Positions 5,421 through 10,221 of a stretch of DNA of 10,221 bases are shown here, piece after piece. Source of the stretch: Dehalococcoidia bacterium UBA2160. Its GTDB lineage: Bacteria > Chloroflexota > Dehalococcoidia > Lucifugimonadales > UBA1123. The stretch covers positions 4,483-14,703 of the forward strand of contig DCWO01000099.1 in NCBI GenBank assembly GCA_002328865.1, read 5' to 3'. The notes under the pieces are model-generated. The model saw only the letters and a list, made by a program, of their open reading frames with translations. It was not told the DNA's origin and made no database searches. A program made the translations under genes and the position numbers. Positions within the stretch are counted from its first letter, which is position 1. The number at the start of each line of letters is the position of its first letter.

Positions 5421-7414
5421 CGGTGGCGCGTCGGTCGAGCGAGGGCATCCGGTTCGATTCGGACTGCATGGGTTACATCCAACCCTGGACGATCGAATGG
5501 CGACGGCTCGAATACACGGGCGAGGTTTTGGTCGTCGGCGATCTACGCGCTGGCGATTTGGCGCCGCTTCCCGATGACGTCAGCTTCCGAATCATCTTCT
5601 CGAACAAGGGCTTAAAGCCCAGAGATCGCCCTGGCGACAGTCGCACGGTCCTGGCGGTTCCCCGTTTTCGATACGACCCGGTTGCGGACACTGATCGCAC
5701 CATGGGTCCGCGGACGGTCTCGGCGCCGACAAGACCTGGCGCCGCCGAATTGCAGCAAATTCTGGCAGATCAACGAAGGATCGACGCCGCGAACTTGCGG
5801 GACAGGATCGTGGAAGGGTACGCAAACGGACGGCTCTATGCGTACCCAGGCGTCGAACTCTCCCCGAGCGACGTGTTCCAGTCCGATTCCACCGAAAGCT
5901 GTGTGACCGCCGTTGCGAGCCGACTCCTGTCTCTGGCCTATCTCGACAGGCTTTTCGATGAAACGGAGTTCCCCGGCGCCCTGGACGGCGATGCATTGGC
6001 CAAGTTGCATGCGGGCCTCTTCCGCGCCGACGTTGATGCGGCCGATGCGGTGCTCGGGTACGGGCCGGGACTCGGACTCGTGACAGCGGACGGCGAGGCA
6101 TCGGACGACTTGGCTTGTGCGGCCCACGACATCATCACGGTCGAGGTCGAATCGCATCAGGGCGCGGCGCCTGCTCGCGACATCGTTGACCGATTGGTTT
6201 GCGAGCACGGGTTAAGCCGATCACTCGCGATGTTCTACCTGTTGTCCTTCGTCCGACAGTTCCGCGCCGAAATCCTGCTGGTCGATGCTCATGCCGTGCT
6301 CACGCCGTCAGGCGATCCCTTCGTCGGTGACCGGATCACGTGGGATCTTGTCGGCGAAATCGCGTTCGCGGAAACGCTGCTCGACCAACTCGGTGAACTG
6401 CGCCTGAATCCGGCGCCGGCCTGGGGCGCCGCGCTGCCCTACGCGTCAGCCCTGTTCAACGCGCTGGAGCCGGAGCACTTCGACCCGTCGAGGGAGCGCG
6501 ACGAGACGCTTCTCGTGGAAAGCCTCGGCGCCTTGCGCGATGAAGTCGCGCGGACTGTTGATGCGCTAGAAGCGCTGTCCGAAGCCTTCCCCGACGATGT
6601 TCACTCGCACGGCGTGGAGGGTTTCGATCGACTGGTGCATTCCGTCAACCACACCGAGTTTCTCGCCAGCGCCCGAGATGTTTTCGGCCATCCGACCGCT
6701 TTGACCGAGGCTTTGAACTCGCTAACCGTGGCTCGGCGCCTGGCCGATGTGGTCGACCAGATCACAGACGCGAAAACATACATGGAACAGATGACGTTTG
6801 GGAGGCGACACTCCGGTCTCGCGCTTGAACACGACACGCTGGCAGCGCAATTGCATCCCTCAAACCTCCGAGCCAACCCCGCCCTGTGGGGTTCGATCGA
6901 GGAGAACGTCAACAGGCTGAAAGGCCGGTACGCCAGGACGTACACGTCCCATCACCGCTCCTACCATCAACAGGCTCGGTCTCTGGCGAAGGAGCTGGAA
7001 GGGCGCGCGCAAAGGGTCGAGGCGCTGGCTCTGCTCACGGAGATCCCCGGCCTGGGACCTCCCGTCGGCGCCAACGTTCAGACCGCCCACCGAAACCTGC
7101 TTGCTGCGTTGCGCGAATGCGACTCGCTGGAAGCTTCCGTACTCGACTCCGCTCCGTATTGCGGCGGGTGTCTATTGCCGTTGTCGGAGGACATCCCGTC
7201 CGAGAACGCCGAAAATCTCTTCGACGGCATGGACTCGGCGATGCGCCAGTATAATCGACGCCTTGGCACAAGGGCCATCCAACTGGTGCTGGCGAACCAA
7301 TCGCGGGAGCAGTTGGAGCAGTTCATCAGGCTGCTTCAGGTGGCCGATCCGTCGTCCCTCGAAAACGCCCTTGACGCCGATGTGGTAGCCTTCCTCAGGC
7401 GGTTCATGAACTAA
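5417..7414 (+). CDS. Large protein of unknown function, 665 residues, coupled to the PLP enzyme
   Basis: I do not recognise a firm family. The first 85 residues look beta-rich and basic, and the rest is mostly helical. A DIVDRLVCEHGLSRSL segment (255-270) followed by hydrophobic FYLLSFVRQF resembles a helix-turn-helix or winged-helix piece. Residues 500-545 (Y-A-R-T-Y-x-x-H-H-R-x-Y, then L, E, R repeats) suggest a long helix or coiled coil. A lone CxxC pair follows at C582 and C585 (YCGGC). The order helical body, Y/H-rich helix, then Cys pair recalls the C-terminal half of BREX-type DUF6079 proteins, but no Walker A P-loop is present. Treat that as a hint only. There is no signal peptide or clear membrane segment. 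GAGGA (5408-5412) and the 4-base ATGA overlap show translation coupled to the upstream gene. Codon use is like its neighbours, so it looks resident rather than recently acquired. Confidence 0.85.
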   Translation: MTVARRSSEGIRFDSDCMGYIQPWTIEWRRLEYTGEVLVVGDLRAGDLAPLPDDVSFRIIFSNKGLKPRDRPGDSRTVLAVPRFRYDPVADTDRTMGPRTVSAPTRPGAAELQQILADQRRIDAANLRDRIVEGYANGRLYAYPGVELSPSDVFQSDSTESCVTAVASRLLSLAYLDRLFDETEFPGALDGDALAKLHAGLFRADVDAADAVLGYGPGLGLVTADGEASDDLACAAHDIITVEVESHQGAAPARDIVDRLVCEHGLSRSLAMFYLLSFVRQFRAEILLVDAHAVLTPSGDPFVGDRITWDLVGEIAFAETLLDQLGELRLNPAPAWGAALPYASALFNALEPEHFDPSRERDETLLVESLGALRDEVARTVDALEALSEAFPDDVHSHGVEGFDRLVHSVNHTEFLASARDVFGHPTALTEALNSLTVARRLADVVDQITDAKTYMEQMTFGRRHSGLALEHDTLAAQLHPSNLRANPALWGSIEENVNRLKGRYARTYTSHHRSYHQQARSLAKELEGRAQRVEALALLTEIPGLGPPVGANVQTAHRNLLAALRECDSLEASVLDSAPYCGGCLLPLSEDIPSENAENLFDGMDSAMRQYNRRLGTRAIQLVLANQSREQLEQFIRLLQVADPSSLENALDADVVAFLRRFMN

Positions 7415-7472
7415 GCGTTATTGCCCCCCCGACGCCCGTCCGGCAACCTCGATCTGAACGTCGCGCAAAACA

Positions 7473-8096
7473 ATGCCTCGATTCAAATTCAACATATTCA
7501 AACCCCTCGTCAGATCGCGCCAAAGCCAAGAGCCGCCGGGACTGATCGTCGTCGGTTTGGGCAACCCCGGTCCCGAATATCAGAAGACGCGGCACAACGC
7601 CGGGTTCTGGTGCATCGATCTCCTGGCCCGACGTCACGGCATAAAGATCGCAAGAGGCCATCGGACGACGCGTCTGGGAGACGGCGACATCGCGGGCCAA
7701 CGGGTCGTGCTCTCCAAACCTCGCACATTCGTCAACCGGTCGGGACAGGCGGCGAATTACCTGCTCGCCAGGTACCGCGTGAAGCGGGACCGTCTTCTGA
7801 TCGTCTGCGACGACACCGCGCTTCCGCCGGGAAAGATCAGGCTCCGGCTGGAAGGCAGCGCCGGAGGACACAACGGCATCAAGTCGATCATCTCGGCGTT
7901 GGGCACGCAAGAGTTCGCCCGTCTGCGAATCGGCGTCGGCCAGCCCGAGTCGAACGCGGATCGGATAGACCACGTCCTGGGCGAGCTCCCGCCCGAAGAC
8001 AAGCGTCTGGTCGACGACGCCGTCCACCGTGCCGCCGACACCGTGGCAACGATGTTGTCCGAAGGCGTCACCGAGGCGATGAACCGGCATAACTAG
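7473..8096 (+). CDS. pth: Peptidyl-tRNA hydrolase (Pth)
   Basis: Pth recycles peptidyl-tRNAs that drop off ribosomes by cleaving the ester bond, and is essential in most bacteria. All key residues are present: N31 in GLGNPG, the catalytic H41 in TRHNAG, N88 in RTFVNRSG, D113-D114 in CDDTALP, and N134 in GGHNG. The 207 residues include a basic N-terminal extension of about 22 residues before the first strand (GLIVVGLGNPG); most Pth proteins begin almost at that strand. No alternative ATG, GTG or TTG start removes it, and no clear ribosome site precedes the ATG. The 58-base gap after the 665-residue gene allows cotranscription. The 3' half, from 7788, recurs as a broken copy 1.27 kb downstream. 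Confidence 0.96.
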   Translation: MPRFKFNIFKPLVRSRQSQEPPGLIVVGLGNPGPEYQKTRHNAGFWCIDLLARRHGIKIARGHRTTRLGDGDIAGQRVVLSKPRTFVNRSGQAANYLLARYRVKRDRLLIVCDDTALPPGKIRLRLEGSAGGHNGIKSIISALGTQEFARLRIGVGQPESNADRIDHVLGELPPEDKRLVDDAVHRAADTVATMLSEGVTEAMNRHN

Positions 8097-8110
8097 GTTC
8101 TCGCTGCACG
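7788..8110 (+). repeat. Direct repeat, copy 1 (3' half of pth)
   Basis: This 323-base segment runs from the RDRLL part of pth to 14 bases past its stop codon. It matches 9061-9383 in the same direction with no gaps. I count about 42 mismatches, roughly 87% identity. The mismatches are concentrated in the first 123 bases (29 there). The longest perfect run is 42 bases (7912-7953 against 9185-9226). The two copies bracket 950 bases carrying two genes. Confidence 0.93.
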
Positions 8111-8143
8111 TTGCCGACGCCGCCGCCGATGCGGACGAGCTTT

Positions 8144-8172
8144 TTGCACGATCCCCGATCGAAGCATATGCT
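8144..8172 (+). promoter_or_regulatory. Possible promoter of the DUF5678-like / protease cassette
   Basis: TTGCAC (8144-8149) and TATGCT (8167-8172) are separated by 17 bases and lie about 40 bases before the preferred ATG at 8213. Matches to consensus are 3 and 4 of 6. It is plausible as a start of cassette transcription separate from pth, but weak. Confidence 0.33.
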
Positions 8173-8212
8173 GCAGGAGCAAACCTACCGGATAAGCTCG
8201 CAAGGAACTCGA

Positions 8213-8551
8213 ATGCCACTTCTCCTACGCTACAAACGAGGCAAGATGCGCGACAACGGGCGTCCGATCTTCACCAAAGAGGAACTGAAGAAGATCATCG
8301 AAGACGCGGGCGGCCCGGCTGCAATATACGCGAGCCTGAAGATTTTCACGGAGCGTTCGAACCGAATGTTCGCGGCGATGGAAAGATTGACGGAACAGTA
8401 CCCCCACAAGTGGGGTTCAATCCTGGACAACGGCGAGCTTTGCATCGGTGATACTCGGCGAGATGTCATGGATCAACTTGAGAAAGCAGGCCAGACCGGG
8501 ACACCTGTCATCAAGTATTTAGACCCTGACCCGCCACTGATGATCATCTGA
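8213..8551 (+). CDS. Small protein with DUF5678-like C-terminal domain
   Basis: This is a 112-residue cytoplasmic protein. Residues 20-60 form a charged helical stretch (TKEELKKIIEDAGG onward). From about residue 61 the pattern is HKWGSILDNGELCIGD (65-80), then a helix with DVMDQLEKAG, then TPVIKYLDPDPP. That is the layout I associate with DUF5678: a Trp-bearing strand, G-E turn, helix, then a strand ending in a Pro-rich tail. The family's function is unknown to me. I chose the ATG at 8213 because AAGGA (8202-8206) lies 6 bases upstream. Earlier in-frame starts (TTG 8111, ATG 8168) lack such a site, and the latter overlaps a possible promoter. The next gene starts 7 bases after this stop, so the two are almost certainly one operon. 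Base composition is lower in GC than pth. It lies between two pth-derived direct repeats. Confidence 0.82.
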   Translation: MPLLLRYKRGKMRDNGRPIFTKEELKKIIEDAGGPAAIYASLKIFTERSNRMFAAMERLTEQYPHKWGSILDNGELCIGDTRRDVMDQLEKAGQTGTPVIKYLDPDPPLMII

Positions 8552-8558
8552 TGTCGTT

Positions 8559-9014
8559 TTGATCAAAGGCGCCTTCGACCCATACTTGCGACCGTTCATC
8601 TTGAGCCGCGTCATTATCCCCAATTTGCGCGTCGATGATGAGTTTGAATTCTTGATCGACACCGGTTCCGATGCAACCGCCGTCCACGTCCCCAACGCAC
8701 AACCTGTCGGAAATTACGACGACGGCGCGACTACCAACATAGAACTAGCCGGCATCGATAGCGACCATGAGTACTTCGTCGAACAGGGCATCCTGTTGTT
8801 CACGGATGGGACGCTTGTCAGAGGATACGCAATGGAGTTGGCGATTGCGCATCCTTCAACACTCGACACGGCTCTACCGTCGATCATAGGTCGACCTCTG
8901 ATTAACAGATGGCGGATGAGATACGACCCGTGGGGAAGCCATCTGGAAGTAATCGCGAAGGATCCCGATATCTCGTTCAGAGGCAGCGTCGAGGATATTC
9001 CCAGGCAATTTTGA
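8559..9014 (+). CDS. Retropepsin-like aspartic protease (clan AA-type)
   Basis: This 151-residue protein has the single-domain layout of retroviral-type aspartic proteases, which act as dimers. The catalytic motif is FLIDTGSDATAV (31-42), with D34 the likely catalytic residue. The second hallmark, usually hydrophobic-hydrophobic-G-R-D, appears as SIIGRP (108-113), with the last Asp replaced by Pro, followed by LINRWRMRYDP. The N-terminus (MIKGAFD, then a V-I-I-P-N-L strand) matches bacterial relatives, supporting the TTG start at 8559. An ATG at 8551 overlaps the previous stop but closes after three codons. No signal peptide or membrane segment is seen, so it should act in the cytoplasm. No clear ribosome site precedes it, and translation may depend on reinitiation from the upstream gene. 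Substrate unknown; the protein encoded upstream is an obvious partner to test. Confidence 0.87.
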   Translation: MIKGAFDPYLRPFILSRVIIPNLRVDDEFEFLIDTGSDATAVHVPNAQPVGNYDDGATTNIELAGIDSDHEYFVEQGILLFTDGTLVRGYAMELAIAHPSTLDTALPSIIGRPLINRWRMRYDPWGSHLEVIAKDPDISFRGSVEDIPRQF

Positions 9015-9060
9015 CACTGGTGATTAACGTGCGGGCCAATCAAGGCGCGGTCTACGGTCC

Positions 9061-9369
9061 GACCGCTTGCTGTTCACATCCGACGACAACGCACTCCCGC
9101 TGGGCAACATCAGGCTCCGCCCCGAAGGCAGTTCTGGCGGCCATCGCGGCATCAAGTCGATCATCTTTTCGCTGGGCACGCAATAGTTCGCCCGTCTGCG
9201 AATCGGCGTCGGCCAGCCCGAGTCGAGCGCGGATCGGATAGACCACGTCCTCGGCGAGCTCCCGCCCGAAGACAAGCGCCTGCTCGACGACGCCGTCCAC
9301 CGCGCCGCCGACACCGTGGCAACGATGCTGACGGATGGCGTCACCGAGGCGATGAACCGGCACAACTAG
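9061..9369 (+). pseudogene. pth: Broken second copy of the pth 3' half
   Basis: The 103 codons align without a gap to codons 106-208 of the intact pth, ending at the same stop. The first half of the enzyme, with the catalytic His and two Asn residues, is absent. GAG has become TAG at 9184-9186, closing the frame, and the active-site Asn of GGHNG is Arg (GGHRG). It therefore cannot make a working enzyme. Of 32 changed codons I count 16 as synonymous. That is more than expected for neutral drift from the neighbouring copy and suggests the fragment came from a diverged, once-functional allele. Homology before 9061 is doubtful, though a few residues (RR-LRSD against RYRVKRD) may align. Confidence 0.93.
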
Positions 9370-9383
9370 GGTCTCGTTGCACG
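9061..9383 (+). repeat. Direct repeat, copy 2
   Basis: This is the partner of 7788-8110 in the same orientation. Similarity continues 14 bases beyond the stop codon (12 of 14 match) and then stops abruptly at 9383. The repeated unit is therefore a DNA segment rather than just a coding sequence. Confidence 0.92.
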
Positions 9384-9415
9384 CAACCGCTGGCGACATC
9401 GCTGTAGTTGAGCAT

Positions 9416-9445
9416 TTGGCACGGACTGCTCACGTCATGTATACT
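9416..9445 (+). promoter_or_regulatory. Probable promoter of the rightmost gene
   Basis: TTGGCA (9416-9421) and TATACT (9440-9445), each 5 of 6 to consensus, are 18 bases apart. It is one of the two best promoter matches in the window. Transcription would start near 9452, leaving a leader of about 180 bases before the gene at 9633. I see no hairpin-plus-T terminator, riboswitch or credible small gene in that leader. Confidence 0.55.
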
Positions 9446-9632
9446 TAATTCACCATCCTTTTCCCATCGTGCGGCGATTGCAACTATCCCGATCACCGAC
9501 TCTGCAAGCCCATCCGCGGCGAGAATGGGATACACCTAACATTTGATTAACGCGGTATTCGGTCAATGAATCATTTGGCGCGATACTTGAGCCATCAGTC
9601 ATTGGGAAAATCAGCAATGAGGTCATGTGCCG

Positions 9633-10217
9633 ATGTTGGAATCTCTTGTCGACGCGTTATCACCGTTCAATGCAAAAGATCTGTTGTCGAAGATTGGTGC
9701 ATTGCATCTGATGCCAGAAAACGCAGGCCGAGCAATGAGTCTGGAATGCCTGGCACACATTGCCGCTGCAAAACCATGCGAAGAGTCTGCACCGGCGATC
9801 TCTGCGAATCGGTTTCGCGAATTGGTGAACACCCATCTTGGGTTGTCTTCGGAACCGGGAAAACATGACGACCCTCCTGAACACGTGTTCACTGAGGAAA
9901 TCGTATTTCACGGTGGATCATACGTGGTCTTCCCTGGACCGAATGCAGACGTAGCCGAAACTCTCCGCTGGCTTCTCAAAGCCATTAGCCTCAGCAAAAC
10001 CCCAGTTGGTACGAGGAACTTTCGCGACAATGTCATCAGACTCGCGGTAACTTGCTTGTCAATTTCACATAACATTGCAAGAAGGGCGAACGTAGCTCGG
10101 GGTGTCGTTGCGGATCAAGGAAAAGATCATGACATATCCGTTCCGTTCTCCAAGTCTCTGTCTGAACTTTCTTCCACCGTCCAAATCGATCAAACTGACC
10201 TAGTGTCCTGTCTCTGA
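9633..10217 (+). CDS. Unrecognised protein, possibly truncated at its 3' end
   Basis: The 194-residue product belongs to no family I can name. Its N-terminus is helical (LVDALSPFNAKDLLSKIGAL, then LMPENAGRAMSLECLAHIAA). A short strand-turn element, IVFHGGSYVVFPGPN (90-104), follows, then two helices: ADVAETLRWLLKAI (105-118) and FRDNVIRLAVTCLSISHNIARRA (130-152). The last, about 23 residues, is not a clear membrane segment because it carries several charges. Either ATG 9633 or GTG 9627 could start it. GAGG at 9619-9622 is 10 or 4 bases away, so I preferred ATG. The final residues (DLVSCL) come from DNA that looks like the start of an insertion element, so the natural protein may be longer. 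GC content is clearly lower than in the genes before pth, a sign of acquired DNA. Confidence 0.68.
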   Translation: MLESLVDALSPFNAKDLLSKIGALHLMPENAGRAMSLECLAHIAAAKPCEESAPAISANRFRELVNTHLGLSSEPGKHDDPPEHVFTEEIVFHGGSYVVFPGPNADVAETLRWLLKAISLSKTPVGTRNFRDNVIRLAVTCLSISHNIARRANVARGVVADQGKDHDISVPFSKSLSELSSTVQIDQTDLVSCL

Positions 10218-10221
10218 AATG
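10201..10221. mobile_element. Possible left end of an insertion element at the window edge
   Basis: TAGTGTCCTGTCTCTGAAAT begins with TA and resembles terminal repeats I associate with IS630-like elements, which insert at TA. It falls inside the last codons of the unrecognised gene. Only 21 bases are visible and neither a transposase nor the other end is in the window, so this is a low-confidence call from memory. Confidence 0.25.

Noticed and set aside
7424..7430. Run of seven C between the 665-residue gene and pth as a slippery or phase-variable tract
   Set aside because: It is short, intergenic, and does not change any reading frame or an evident promoter spacing.
7421..8092. 223-codon plus-strand frame overlapping pth
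   Set aside because: It is the +1 shadow of pth; the composition is Arg/Pro-rich and the pth frame holds every catalytic residue.
8121..8145. Possible terminator after pth (CCGC-CGAT-GCGG then TTTTT)
   Set aside because: The stem is only 4 pairs and six bases separate it from the T run, so it is too weak to call.
9341..9535. 64-residue minus-strand reading frame from a GTG near 9535 with a protein-like start
   Set aside because: Its second half is antisense to the pth fragment, its ribosome site is poor, and it overlaps the promoter of the rightmost gene.

Overview
The window is high-GC bacterial DNA with dense gene packing, short gaps and several TTG starts. The S6 protein with a long acidic/basic tail, the Rid/VOC/flavoenzyme housekeeping mix and the DUF5678-like plus retropepsin-like gene pair suggest an uncultivated lineage, possibly Chloroflexota (SAR202/Dehalococcoidia-like). 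That placement is a weak inference, because the window holds no rRNA or other firm marker.

Left part (1-2977): the minus strand carries rpsF (ribosomal protein S6, cut by the window edge), read from a recognisable promoter. Diverging from it is a DAO-family FAD-dependent amine/amino-acid oxidoreductase (802-1971). It converges, with only 3 bases between the stop codons, on a minus-strand Rid-family (RidA/YjgF-like) protein. The Rid gene diverges in turn from a small VOC/glyoxalase-fold protein. The oxidase and the Rid protein make biochemical sense together: amine oxidases release imines and Rid proteins hydrolyse them.

Middle part (3113-8096): a same-strand run of rnhA (RNase HI), moaC (molybdenum cofactor synthesis), a Cys/Met-metabolism PLP enzyme (cystathionine gamma-synthase/lyase type), a 665-residue protein of unknown function whose start overlaps the PLP gene's stop (ATGA), and pth (peptidyl-tRNA hydrolase). 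Spacing fits one or two operons.

Right part (8097-10221): accessory DNA, visibly less GC-rich. A two-gene cassette lies between the intact pth and a second, broken copy of the pth 3' half. It encodes a 112-residue protein with a DUF5678-like C-terminus and a 151-residue retropepsin-like aspartic protease. The repeated pth segments are direct repeats of about 323 bp, about 87% identical by hand alignment. The broken copy has an in-frame TAG and a lost active-site Asn. About half of the changed codons are synonymous, which suggests a diverged allele brought in by recombination rather than a simple local duplication left to decay. Beyond it, a good promoter precedes an unrecognised gene of about 194 residues. 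That gene may be truncated at the right edge, where the sequence resembles the start of an insertion element.

The most notable candidate for something undescribed is the protease/DUF5678-like cassette in its pth-derived flanking repeats. The 665-residue protein coupled to the PLP enzyme is second. No tRNA, rRNA or CRISPR array was seen.
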